Shown piece after piece: positions 49,861-62,327 of a stretch of 64,000 nucleotides of DNA (position 1 is the stretch's first letter; each line of letters begins with the position of its first letter). Below the pieces are notes generated by a model, which searched no databases, had not been told where the DNA came from, and was given only the letters and a program-made list of their open reading frames with translations. The translations under genes and the position numbers were made by a program. Origin of the DNA: Solen grandis (taxonomy: Eukaryota; Mollusca; Bivalvia; Adapedonta; Solenidae); contig CM037782.1 in the NCBI GenBank assembly GCA_021229015.1, positions 57,657,518-57,721,517 of the forward strand, written 5' to 3'.

Positions 49861-50505
49861 TTAAATGCTATCTATTGAAAAGCCGTGCTGCCTGAAATAG
49901 TGAAACATTGATAACTGGGTGTATTTGGTAAAATAATATTTTTTCTGGTTGGACATTCCATGTGTATTGCAATGATATATATTAAGCGCCAGACTCACCT
50001 TAAAATGTGATCCTCGTGCCAAAAGTCGCAAAATCGTAGCCATCGTCTCGCGCGGTCAACCGTGACAGTATTTTGTGTGTGTGTGTTTGTGTGTGTAAAA
50101 TTCGAAATAGTATTATTAATAACTTTGAAGTTGAAAAGTCGATTCTTGAAGATAAAAAAAAAAAATGCAGTGTATATCTGGTTAATATCCCGTTCGCTTT
50201 CAGTGTATACCATTTTGAACGGTGACAATAATATAATTTTCAATTCGTTTTCAAATACTTTCATTTAAATGCGGTGCGTATAGAATATTTTCGGTATATT
50301 TTTGAACGCTATTCTATAAGTAAGGGAAGTAACTGTTTTTCGCGAGGAAAATATATAGTCATGCATTAACATAGCGACAAATGTGATAGGGTACGAGAAT
50401 TAATATTGGAGGTCCTAAACATACATAGGATTGTTAAATATTATGCAATCTCTTTTAAAAGCTGACCAAAAATAAAGCATTAAATATAGGACCTTTAATT
50501 TTCAG

Positions 50506-50937
50506 CTACCGGTGTCGGTAAAGGAACAAGCAAACTTGCCGAGACCGACGTTGGTTTCTCCGCAAACATGACACCCGCAACGTATGTAGAGCCCGGGGAA
50601 ACATTAGTCTTCGACGAGGTTCTGCTGAATTCTGGTCACGGGTACGATCCTGCTGCGGGAACATTCATAGCCATCATCCCGGGCCGTTACTTATTCTCTT
50701 TGACTGTCCGTGCGGACTATCACAAACAGGTGTCTGCGGAGATCGTCGCGCGGAAATACTGTCATCGGGAAGGCGACATGCGGGTATGGTGCCATAGAGC
50801 GGGCCACGGCAGCGGTTACCGTGGTAACGATGCTTCAGAAAGGGGACGAGGCATGCGTCAGGCAGTCCAAGGAGAAATGGGGCGAATATTTCGGCAATGG
50901 CTGCACAGCCTTTTCGGGAATTCTTCTCTCCGACTGA
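50506..50937 (+). CDS. C1q-domain protein, last exon, with one frameshift
   Basis: It follows a TTTAATTTTCAG acceptor (phase 1). It encodes a C1q head domain: VGFSANMTP, VFDEVLLNSGHGYDPAAGTF, PGRYLFSLTV, then in the next frame ATAAVTVVTMLQKGDEACVR and NGCTAFSGILLSD, stopping at TGA 50935. The two halves are separated by one extra base near GTCGCGCGG (about 50747-50752). C1q-domain proteins are secreted trimeric pattern-recognition lectins, greatly expanded in bivalves. Signal-peptide or coiled-coil exons were not found upstream, where an N-gap and repeats lie. The shift may be a sequencing error or make this a pseudogene. A possible AATAAA lies near 51423. Confidence 0.8.
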
Positions 50938-52040
50938 ACTTTTGAATTTTTCACATTTGGTGTTGTTTTTTTCTATACATCTGAAGGTTTAACATGTTCA
51001 CGTTATCAAAGGTCAATTGATTTTAAATTGCAAATAATTTCACTTATCTTAAGTGATTTTTTAATGCCATCACATCCCACACGAGGGCTGTTTCATATAC
51101 AATGTACTTAATGAATGGACATTTCACGGTATATTGGCTATAACGAAATATGTAAATCACTGTTCACTGTCTTGGGAGAAACCTTCATCTGAAGGTAGAA
51201 AAAGGTAGATGGAAAATAATCAATCAATGTTTACTGGGCATAGCAGTTAGTATAACAAGATATCAATATTATATTTTAGGTCGAAGCTTCTCACATTAAA
51301 AAACGATTCGAATGTATATATGGATTTTCCTTCAGTACTGATCAGTACATTTAAATTAAAAACTGTATTGTTTCACTTCAAATAAGAGTAGCCATTCAGA
51401 ACATCCTGTCTTTGAAAGGGAAAATAAAAATGCACTGCACACTTTGAACAGCAACATATCTTATAGTATCTTTAAAGTAACGGAATTCATTGATCGTTGG
51501 TTAGGAAATATCCTCACTATTAATCTGGATATAATTTGTGTATTATTTATATTCACATCCATAAGAATGATATAAAATATAAATGTGTATGGTGTGTACG
51601 TGACTTGATTTCACTATACACAATTTATTTACATGATTATATGACTGTGTACTTTAATAGCATACGTCAACTAAAATCATGGTCTGTTCTTTATTATTAA
51701 ACATCTAAGCTGTAATTTTGGATGTTTTTTTCAAAATACATGTGCACCTCTACAGTTGCTTCTATATTTAGGATATAGTTTCAACTGTATGGGCAGTTGT
51801 AACTATTTTGATACTGCTATGTTTTACCTAAATGGAGTTTCATGGGCTTGTAAAGTCCGTGGTGGTTATTTACATCGCTGTTCCCATTCATCAATAAACT
51901 GGACTTACTTATTTTCAGATTTAAGCAGTGAAAAATAATATCCCCACACTTCACGTTCATTGCAAGGTCAATTGCAAACAAACGGTATAACAAACAAAAG
52001 CATGTGTTCTTTTGTAAGAACAATGTCAACAATTGACTGT
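50938..52040. other. 3' flank of the C1q gene, no further gene recognised
   Basis: AT-rich sequence with candidate poly(A) signals (about 51423 and 51893). No coding domain recognised. Confidence 0.4.
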
Positions 52041-52044
52041 CTAT

Positions 52045-54810
52045 ACTTTGTATAGTTTTTAGACGGTAGCAGCGTCTTTTGTAGCTGGAAATCGAAAACA
52101 GGCCTTGCTGACCTGGCTGATTTGCATATCATGATTTTTCACGGCAAAATTAACTTTACCTCTCCGCGCTTAGTGCGTATCCATACAATGCGATTCTGCA
52201 CGATCGAATACGAGTTGAATATGTTACACAGACATTATAATCATAACCGTAACCGTTTTTAATGTGCTATTGTTTGTTCACATATTTTCTTTTACCATTA
52301 TTTTGCACTGGAAATATCCATTTTAAGCATGAACAAACTTTCTGTGACATTTCTTAATCAGAACAGCGACCCATTTTACATACACGAAGATCTACTCCTG
52401 TAAAAAGAAAATCAAGAGGGCCATGATGGCCCTGAATCGCTCACCTGAATACCATTGCTTCAACTGATGTCAAGGTTTTTAAACAGACAAGGATTCTGAT
52501 ATAACTTAATCTAAAACATTTTACCCCTGACAATACTACACATCAAATATCTAAGCAATGGGCCATATGGTTTCAGAGAAGACTTGGGCGCAGGGTCATT
52601 TATCACCGTAGGGCCAAGACTTTGAAAATCTTTGTAATGAACCATTAGATGCTACTACATACCAAAAATCTTAGCTCTAGGCCTTATTGATTCATAGAAG
52701 AAGATTTTTTAAGATTTTCCTATTTAACTCTATGTAAAACAAGTGACCCCTGGTGTGGGGTCATTTATCACCATTGGGCTATGATTTGTACAATCTTGGT
52801 AGTGGCCCATAAGATGATGCTACATACCAAATATCTAAGCTCTAGGCCTTATGGATTCATGAAGAAGATTTTTTAAGATTTTCCTATATAACTCTATGTA
52901 AAACAAGTGACCCTGGTGCGGGGTCATTTATCACCATAGGGCTATGATTTGTACAATCTTGGTAGTGGCCCATAAGATGATGCTTCATACCAAATATCTA
53001 AGCTCTAGGCCTTATGGATTCATGGAAGAAGATTTTTTAAGATTTTCCTATATAACTCTATGTAAAACAAGTGACCCCTGGTGCGGGGTCATTTATCACC
53101 AAGGGCTATGATTTGTACAATCTTGGTGGTGGCCCATAAGATGATGCTACATACCAAATTTCTAAGCTCTAGGCCTTATGGATTCATAGAAGAAGATTTT
53201 TTAAGATTTTCCTATATAACTCTATGTAAAACAAGTGACCCCTGGTGCGGGGTCATTTATCACCACAGGGCTATGATTTGTACAATCTTGGTAGTGGCAC
53301 ATAAGATGATGCTTCATACCAAATATCTTAGCTCTAGGCATTGCAGTTTTGCAGAAGAAGATTTTCAAAGTTTGCATTTTTAAAATCTATTTTTAGCTCC
53401 TGTGACCTAATTATGCAATGGACCAGAACCATTTATACAACTTTAGTAGAGCTTCATCCAAGGAACATTCCTGCAAAATATTTTTCAAATTGGCCAAGCC
53501 GTTTAGGAGTAGATGTTGTTTGAAGCAATTGTTGACGCCGGACGCACGGACGCACGCACGCACGCACGACGGACGCCGGACAAAAGGCGATCAGAAAAGC
53601 TCACCTTGAGCACGTTGTGCTCATATGAGCTAAAAAGCGATTAACCTAAAGTAGTCCAAACGTAATTTTGCATGATGTCGAGTTAGGTTCCTCCCAGAGC
53701 ATTTCTTAATTTTGAAATAGGAAGACAAACATTCAAGTATCTAAATAATCAAATACCTTGTCAATTTCTACATTTACTCAACAACAGATAGAATGTATAC
53801 ATCAGGTTCACTTATACTGAAGAAAGAGAATTACCTACTTAGGTATGCAACTTATGAATGAAATCAGGTTCATGACCCTTACTCTGGATTATTCAACTGA
53901 CTCTGTAGCAACTATAGTTGCAGGAAAGCGTGTGGAGTGACATTTGCCTCTATTGCTTCAGGATAATTAATGTACAATGTTAACCTTGTTGATATGTAAC
54001 CGTAAAATGAATGTTGGGTTCTAATACTCTATGGTAGTTTATACAGTAGCTTTTGTAGTGAGACTTGTTTTGATACAGTTTTTAGACATTTAGACGGAAG
54101 GCGAAGCCATACTTTTATGTTGCTGGAAATAATAATAAAACATGCATTTGCTAGTTTACATAATTACCGGAGCTGTTTTAACTGTATATTACTTTGAATA
54201 TATTACTTTGACGTTTTAATCACTTAATATGTTATACTTTGTTAATATATTTTTCTGTAACAAATATGTTGTGCTGGAAACATCCATTTTAAGCTTAAAC
54301 AAAATATCCGTGTCATTTTTAAAACTGAACAGCTACCCAATTTTCAATCATGAAGATCCAATCTGAGAAAAGGAGAAAAAAAAAAGAAAAAAGAAAAGAA
54401 AAAAGCTCTTCGCTTAACAAACACGAATGAATAAAATTTACTTTATTTTATATAAATAGTTCACACGTAGTTTGCATGACGAGTTTTAGCCCTCCAAACT
54501 CGAGTTCCTTCCGGAGCATTAGACATACCAATATCTTAAATTGTCATATATCTTGTCAAGTTTCTACAAATAATTAACAGTAGATAGAATGTACATCATG
54601 TTCAGAACTTTCCTTAGGTAGGCAATTTATGAATGGAATCAGGGTCATGACCCTCAGTCCAAATCATTTTGATACAAATCGAAGCTCTCAGTGCACTGAG
54701 AGATTATCATGAAACAGAGCGAGTTCAGCTGACTCACTAGTCATTAGAACAGGAAACATGTGGAGTTTCTTGGCGTCATATGACTTTTGCCGCTATAGAG
54801 TTCGACCCTG
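52045..54810. repeat. Direct local duplication (two diverged copies)
   Basis: Copy 1 (about 52045-52412 continuing at 53638-53945) and copy 2 (about 54065-54810) share ordered landmarks: GTTTTTAGAC, CTGGAAA.ATCCATTTTAAGC, GAACAGC.ACCCA, GAAGATC, TTTGCATGA, ACAGTAGATAGAATGTA, and GAATG.AATCAGG.TCATGACCCT. Copy 1 is interrupted by the 52413-53637 element and copy 2 is not. Neither encodes a recognisable protein. Confidence 0.65.
52413..53637. mobile_element. Helentron-like non-autonomous element B
   Basis: It starts CAAGAGGGCCATGATGGCCC (hairpin), then CGCTCACCTGA. It ends AGCTCACCTTGAGCACG..GTGCTCATATGAGCTAAAAA. Inside are about five ~164-bp units (AAGTGACCCCTGGTG at about 52741, 52905, 53069 and 53233) and an (ACGC/ACGG) tract (about 53535-53575). 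Same architecture as element A with a different internal unit. Confidence 0.72.
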
Positions 54811-55249
54811 CTGAAATTATAGATATCTCATGCAAATCATGTCGACAGTCTCTGAATACATTGAGTCTTTTGATCATTACCTATAACTGGACTCATTTGC
54901 ATACACCGACATAAACTGGCATATTAGCAGCAATCCAGTTGGGTGCGGTTTATGCTTTTTATTATAATCAAGTCTGATTTCTTTGTCAAAAGAAAAAAAT
55001 ATATAAATAAAATATCAAAAATACCATAATGAAAGTAATCGATTAGGTTATCTTTACCTTGACACAATGCAGTAATAAGTTCTTACATTTATTTTTTGGG
55101 GGCTCCATTTAAAAAGCATTCTTGGACTATGGTTGAAAGGCACTGATCAAATCCATTATAATTTAGCTTGTGTTGTTTTTTTATCTTTTATTCCTATTGA
55201 GTTTAATAATGATTATAGCTAGATATTTATGTAAATCTAAAAAACTGTT

Positions 55250-55455
55250 TGTTTACTGAGTTTAACGCCCGCTGACAACATTTTGGTCATTTGGAGACTT
55301 TGTCTACTTGAAAGAGATATAGTGCTGTCACACTGCAGTATCACGCTGTAGACATGTGGCATAATATCACACCCTGTCACTTTATCCGGGTCAACCATCC
55401 TGGAACAACCCTAATATGCTGAGCGCCAAGCAATGGTGCTAGAATATGCTTATCT
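55250..55455 (-). mobile_element. SINE copy on the minus strand (14440 family), 5'-truncated
   Basis: The minus strand carries AGCACCATTGCTTGGCGCTC, GTGATA...GCCACATGTCTAC, ATACTGCAGTGTGAC and CCAAATGACCAAAAT, ending in GTTAAACTC..AAAC. It corresponds to the body and tail of the 14440-14763 SINE without the tRNA head. Confidence 0.72.
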
Positions 55456-55459
55456 TAAG

Positions 55460-58400
55460 TTATAACTGGCAAAGCTATTTAGGAGATTGACGTAGGGCAC
55501 TGGCCAGCCTCAATAGCTCATCTTGAGCACTGTTTGACATGGCAAGATGACAATGCTGTAATACTTTAATGGGATAACTACAAAAACAAAACTATGTTTT
55601 AATATATATATACATATTTGTTTATTCTTATACATTCAATTTTATTTTTATTACAAAAAATACAAAACGTAGACAAATGATTACATGTTGAACAGAGACA
55701 TTTTGAATAACACAGAGACTAAGCACCATTTGATTTAAACACATTTTCTCCATACAACAAATATACAAATCACATCTAAACCCACTTTGTATCACACATT
55801 TAAGATAATTGCACTGTGTTAAATGAGAGAGAAATAAATTCTAAAGTATGAACACAATCTAAATGCTTATTTCCTTTAGACTCCCTTTGATTTACTTCTA
55901 TATATATTTCTAAGCACCCGATATTCAAAATAAAGCTGCACCTCTTTAAGTTAACATCCAAGAAATTAAAAGAACAACAACAAAAAACAGGCACACCAAA
56001 CATGAAAAACCTTTTTTTTATCTATAACTGTAAACATTTAGTTATATCTGATACACATTTGTGATTAACATTTTTAAAATAAAAACAATTCAAAGTAACC
56101 ATTACCCTCTCTTGATAATTTCAAAATATCAGCTGGTTTCTTTTAACCCCCCCCTCCCCCAAAGCAATAACTTAACCCTTTCCCTCATATAGACTCATTT
56201 TGACGCACTCAATAGGTACCACATAAAGCCTGATCTGCAGAAAACCAAACTCTAACCTTAACAAATTTAATTGTAAAATCCTCATTACCAGACCACTGAG
56301 GAGTAGCAAACAGCATAAAACCTGATCAACCTGCGAGTTATTTGCAGGCTGATCTGGTTTTATGCTGTTCGCATAGGTCTTTTCATGGTGTCCTCTATGA
56401 GGGAAAGGGTTAATCAATATAAATAAGAACAATTCTTGCCATTATAAACAGATATGCATAACAGTTTTATATAATGCTGTTCCATAGATGCCCTATCCTT
56501 AAACAGTCATGTACACATTCTCAACATAACCTTGCACAATCTGTATAATTCACAATGGTGTCCATACATTACTCAATTAACAAAAAAAAATGTTTAGGGA
56601 TATTTAGGGTAAATTCTATTCAGGTATGATAGAAAACATTAAGATTAAATTAAGGAATTAAGTTTTACATAACAGAGGATATGGAAAAGTTACAAGATAT
56701 GCCTGCATGTTTGGCAATCAATTGCCACTGACTTGTAAATGAAGAGAATATGAAATAACATAGTTTCTACTATCGTTAAAAATAACAGACTTGGGCCCAC
56801 CGGAGTTTATAATTTAAACTCCAACTCAGGAAGTGCGAACTTTTAAAATTGATGTTTTACCAAAACCATAAATATTCCTGTGACTATAAATATATTACTT
56901 ACCATAGATATAGAATCACCATAATAATTGGTTTTGCAAATTCATAAATGTTATCATAAAATAAGAAATTGACTATCAAATATTTTAGAGTCTTGAGTCA
57001 GAGTTTAAAATGTATTCGGATTGGGCCCTAGAAAGATGGTTGCTATTATTGTGAAGTAAAGTTGTGAACATTACAAAATATAAACTGATTTATCAAAAGG
57101 TAAGTACAAGTATTGACAGTAATTATACATAGGCCAGGATTATGGAAACTTAGCAAAAAGGAGGAAAAGGAGACACATTGTAAGACAATCTCTGGTTACC
57201 AGGATATAAAGCAGAGATTCTGTAAATATGCACCTTCAATGTGTTGAAAGACCTGCTATGAGAAGAATTGAATTTTAAGAACAATTTATTGAAAATTCAT
57301 TGTGTAAATTTTAACATTCATCTTTTTTTAAAATTGTGTTAATTCTTTACATGATAATATGGGTATGTCATTATTACTTGATTCATAGGTAGTTGGGTGT
57401 CTGACGAGAGTCAACCCTTTACCTCATGTACACATGTTTAAATGCATAAGAGCTGTCTGATCAGTGTCTCCTCTGTTTGCTGATACAATAGATCAGATTT
57501 TACAGTCTGCACAGCAAAGACAAAACCATTATTTCAAATACAATTCAAAATTCCAGTAAATTCATATTCATCATGTCATATTTTTACATGACTATTCATG
57601 AGATAAAGGGTTCAAGATCAATCTGTCTAGCTGACAGGGCTCATTAAATTCCCAGTGACTGTATATTAGACTCGAACTCAAGAAATGCAAATTTTCTAAA
57701 ATATTTCATTCACCAATCATTTTTCTTTAAAACAAAAATAATCAGAACCAGAAATTAACTAGTTTTTTTTTTTATAAATTCATTCATTATAAAAGAAGAA
57801 GCTGACCAGTCAAAACTTACAAGTGGTTCTAGAATACAGATTCAGGAGATAAATTAAGGCCATGTTCCCTGAACATGTGGAGAATTACAAAACAATTATC
57901 TCTGAGACTGTGTTGTTGCTATAAGAAAAGATATTGGTGACAGAAACTCAGCTACATACAAATTTCAAATCAAAACTTATATGCAGACATTTAATTGTAG
58001 TGTTTTTCTCCTATACCCATGCTGACATTTATTCCGTACACATTCACAATACTATGTCTGCATCTGATTTGTGAAAATAGAAAAATACAAATAGATAGAG
58101 TGTAAATGTATGTAAAATTTTAGTGAGCTATGAAAACTTATATACATGTATTACTATAAATTCTTGCCACCAATATAAACTACTACAAACATAACATCAA
58201 TGGCATAGACGATAGTATAGACCAAACATTTATTTTCCATTTTGACCAGAAAAAAATGTTCAGCTTTGAAACACATCTTCATTCACCATAAAAGACAAAA
58301 AGAATAAAACTCTTGAATCTATTATTTTGTAAATCTTATGATTCACATTTTATATTAAACTAAATGCCATTTTAAAATCTTCAGTTTTGATTTCTTACAC

Positions 58401-59480
58401 TTTTAAAATCCTTGATTTGTCAAAAATGGCATGGGCAAGAAAATCACAGGCAACAAAAAAAGATTCCAATTTTTTAAAGTACATAAAAATCATAAATTTA
58501 TAAATTGCAATAAAAAAACAGGTTACTTAATGTAACATTTTTTTTCTGAAGGAAATGATTAAATTAGTCTTGGGATTCTGAAATTAAAAGTATAGCTTAG
58601 AGCAGATTCTGTTTAATGAACACAATCTAATAATAAATCAATTATAGCTAAAAAAAAAAAAGATAACCAATCCTTGAAAATGTCTACAACCTGGCAAAAG
58701 AATCAATAGAAAAAGTGTCCATAAATATGCTTATAAAACTGGCATACCTATAGGTATCAAATATATTATTATATAACTATAGACCATTTCACCATACCTG
58801 GTATGATTCACTTATTTAAACTTAAACTGACCACTCAGTGACTGGGGAAACTTCTTAAATATATGTTTATTTCCCACTGAAAATGTGTGGAATTTTACAC
58901 CAGCATGCAGATTAGGTGTTTGGGAAGTGCTCATTGACTTATCGGTATGCAGGTTTATGTCTCATTTCAGAATGAAATGGTCTATAAGTCTAAACATTTT
59001 GAATATGAGTACTTTACAGGCCATAAATAATGTCTGCCAGACATTTTTAGAACAAATTTAAAACAGTGTGAATCCAAAGTATGAACAATGTTTGCATAGC
59101 ATCAATGCACCAGTATACTGTCCAAGTTGATCTTAAGACATTGTATAAACCAATTAAGACATTGTATAGTCCAATTAAGTATTAAATACCAAGCATTAAA
59201 ATTAAAAATTGTACTTAAAAAACAACAACAACAAAAAAACTTTTAAATTTACATTTGTTACAAATCTTTTTTTCCCTAACTTAAAATATGAAAATGTTTT
59301 GACTTATTTTGGAAATTATTCACTCTTTTTAGCATGGCCCTTAATCAATCAAATACATTTCATTCAATGAGTAATAAAAATTGAATACATCTGGAAGACT
59401 AATGGTTTTGAATGCATGTAAAAGAAGATTAAACAGAAAAAGGTCTCATGAAACAGTTTCAGTTTAATTCCTATACAAAA
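55460..59480. other. AT-rich region without recognised genes
   Basis: No exon was recognised apart from the MITE at 56176-56409. It lies downstream of the minus-strand exon at 61498, so part of it could be a long 3' UTR or 3' flank of that gene. Nothing in the sequence proves this. Confidence 0.35.
56176..56409. mobile_element. 234-bp MITE, TTAA target, second copy
   Basis: Same length and same ends as the copy at 3638-3871, with intact TTAA on both sides (56172-56175 and 56410-56413). The internal palindrome (about 56305-56372) is kept. Confidence 0.88.
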
Positions 59481-60430
59481 CAAGAGGGTCATGATGGCCC
59501 TGAATTGCTCACTTGATTAAAAATTAGCAACATATGTTGGATTTTTCATATTGACCTATTTTTTGACTCCACATGACCTACTTTCGAACTTGTCCAAGTT
59601 TTATGGAAACAAAACATTCTGACCAAGTTTAGTGAAAATTGGGCCAAAGATGTGGCCTCTAGAGTGTTAACAAGGTTTTTCTAAGATTTGACCTTGTGAC
59701 CTACTTTTTGACCCCACATGACCCAAGTTTGAACCTATCCAAGATTTTATGGAAAAAAATATTCTACCCAAGTTTCATGAAGATTGGGCCAAAAATGTGG
59801 CCTCTAGAGTGTTAACAAAGTTTTATTAAGATTTGACCTAGTGACCTACTTTTTGACCCCACATAACCCAAATTCAAACCTGTCGCAGATCTTGTGGAGA
59901 GAAATATTCTGACCAAGTACACACCAAATATCTAAGCTCCAGGCCTTATAGGTTTTCACAAGAAGAATTTTGAAGGTTTTCATATACATTTTTTGTATAA
60001 CTCTATGTAAAAAAAGTGACCCCTGGGGCAGGCTTTTTTTGACCCCAGGGACATAATTTTAACAATCTTGGTAATGGTCCATAAGATGATGCTACACGCC
60101 AAATATCTAAGCTCCAGGCCTTATACTTTCTTACAAGAAGATTTTTAAGGTTTTCTTATTATAACTCTATGTTAAATCATGTGACCCCTAGGGCAGGGCA
60201 AATTTTGACCCCAGGGTCATAATTTGAACAATCTTGGTAGAGAGTCATAAGATCATGCTACATACCAAAAAATCAAAAGGTTAGGCCTTGTGGTTTCGGA
60301 GAAGAAGATTTTTAAAATTTTATTTTCAAAATCTTTTTTAGCTCCTGTGACCAATCAAAACAATTTTAACAACTTTGGTAGAGGGCCCCATAATGAACAT
60401 TCGTGTGAAGTTTTATCAAAAATTAAAATA
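59481..60430. mobile_element. Helentron-like element C, truncated
   Basis: The start CAAGAGGGTCATGATGGCCC and GAATTGCTCACTTGA match the starts of elements A and B. Units of about 160 bp with GACCTACTTTTTGACCCCAC, then units with AAGTGACCCCTGG.GCAGG as in element B, follow. The microsatellite and 3' hairpin are missing, so the right end is lost around 60430. Confidence 0.68.
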
Positions 60431-60999
60431 AAATAAAAATAAATGCCTCTAAGTAGGAAGTGCTTGCTGCATAAGTTAACTGACAGTTATTTGCAGCAGT
60501 TTCACCTATCAGATACATCATCATCATGATCAAAGATTTGTAAAAATGAAAAATAACAATGATGCCAATTAAGAATGAAATGTACAGGATGAGGTACTTC
60601 TACCTCTTACAAGGGTAACTTGCATAACAGTGTCTATCCTAGAACATTTAATTGCTAGAATTATGCATTTTTTTTAAAGACTGCTGAGAAAGTAAAAACA
60701 TATGCATAAAAATCAAACTTGAATCTAAACAATACTAGTATGTGCACCCATTTCATATTACACATATAAATGTAATGACAGCTTCAATCAACCTCCCAAC
60801 TCATTTTTTTAAATCTTCATCCCGTCTAAATTTTGACTATGGTGGAGGAATACCTCCCAAGTTTGTGGGATCCTAAGAAAGACACTATCAAAATACCGTT
60901 AAACTAACTTTGGAACTTGACAAAATATATAAGCAATGTTATCTTAATGATATGATATAAGAATAGTATTCATAAACATGTAAAGAAGAACCATATGAT

Positions 61000-61220
61000 G
61001 TGATAACTAGATATCTAGAACGTAACATACACAGTCTGAGAAAATCCGTCCAAAAATAATGGCTGTAGACCGCGTACAAACTTTTGAAGGCAACGTCAAG
61101 TTTGGCGTCATATGATGTCATAGGTAAAAAAAAATCAGTGAAATGAAATATTTAGTTTCTTAAAATATATGCCATTAATTTTTCATGCGCCTGGGACCTT
61201 CTAAACATAGAGAAATTAAC
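61000..61220. repeat. Diverged fragment of the ~452-bp-unit family
   Basis: GAAAATCCGTCC, GGCTGTAGACCGCG, GGCGTCATATGATGTCATAGG and TTTTCATGCGCCTGGGACC correspond in order to the end of the 28-36.7 kb elements (GAAAATCCGACC, GGCTGTAGAGCGCG, TGACGTCATAGGG, then the unique 3' segment). Confidence 0.6.
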
Positions 61221-61224
61221 ATGT

Positions 61225-61294
61225 ACTCGCAGGCTGATCTAGTTTTATGTTGTTCGCATAGGTCTTTTCATGGTTTCCTCTATGAGGGAAAGGG
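61225..61294. mobile_element. Partial copy of the 234-bp MITE (right end)
   Basis: ACTCGCAGGCTGATCT to TATGAGGGAAAGGG followed by TTAA (61295-61298) matches the right third of the copies at 3638 and 56176. The left part is missing. Confidence 0.85.
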
Positions 61295-61497
61295 TTAATC
61301 AACATTTTTATTGCCTTTACCTGTTATTTTATCGAAAATATTTTCACATTATGTACAATCTGCTTAAGTCTACAATAAGTCATTGTAATTTAATGTTTTC
61401 TTTTTTTTTCTGAAAATTGCATTATTATGAAATATGTACAATGGACTTTTAATCTTCACTCATGTATGTGTGTGTGACTTTTTTGTACATCATTTAA

Positions 61498-61535
61498 CTA
61501 CTCAAGTTCACAGTAGTGGATATCCTCTTCAGTAA
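61498..61535 (-). CDS. Last coding exon of a minus-strand gene (ITIM-like tail)
   Basis: On the minus strand TTTTCTTTTGCAG precedes a short exon entering in phase 1 and reading TEEDIHYCELE then TAG. IHYCEL fits the immunoreceptor tyrosine-based inhibitory motif pattern (I/V/L/S-x-Y-x-x-L/V). The phase matches the donor of the exon at 63780-63827, so the two probably belong to one gene whose 5' part lies beyond the window. The protein family cannot be named from these 27 or so residues. The exon is very short, so confidence is limited. Confidence 0.45.
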
Positions 61536-62327
61536 CTGCAAAAGAAAAACATTTTACTGCACATTACCACATTATGTATTCCTTTATCTGGAAAAAAACT
61601 ACAACAACAAACAATATCAACAACAAGAAACAAAAAAAATCACTCTATTTAGTGTTATGTGATATTATTTTCAACACCATAATTAATTATTTACTCAAGA
61701 AGAGAACAAAGGCATGCAGCAATTAAAGACAGGTGACTGCTGTTCTAGATTCCCTTTACGCATTTTATGCGCGAATAACTGGCCTTTGTTGTTTGTTGTA
61801 TTATATAACCTTCTAAGATAGCTAATCTATAATTGTTAGTAGGAACATAACTTCAACATTTTCACTAGCTTCAAGTATACCCTGATAATATAACAATTCC
61901 ATGAACACAATATACAGGATCTGACAAAAAATTGTTATTTCATATTAAATTTTACTAAATGAGTTCATGAAAATGTTATAAAGTGAGCCTCTTGCAAGTT
62001 TAATAACATTTTCATGAACGAGTCTATTAAAATTTGATATGAAATGACAATTCATGTCTGATTCTTTTTTTTTTCATATGACCTTTACTGACAGTAAATC
62101 ACAATTATGACAACAAACAAACAAAAATATGAATGAATGGACTGTGAACAAATTACCATTTGTAATCTAACACAAAGAAAAAAAAATTCAAATAATACCT
62201 AAAAATAATGATTCAATATGTGTATTTCCCATACATTATGAACAATGCATTTTTTTATCAAAGTTAATTGCATCATAACATTTAATCCAGCTCAGTTCAA
62301 GTTCAACACACTATGCATATATATATA

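Noticed and set aside
50053..50268. Short ORFs on both strands upstream of the C1q exon
   Set aside because: They cross a TG microsatellite and an A run; no signal peptide or collagen/coiled-coil exon could be recognised.
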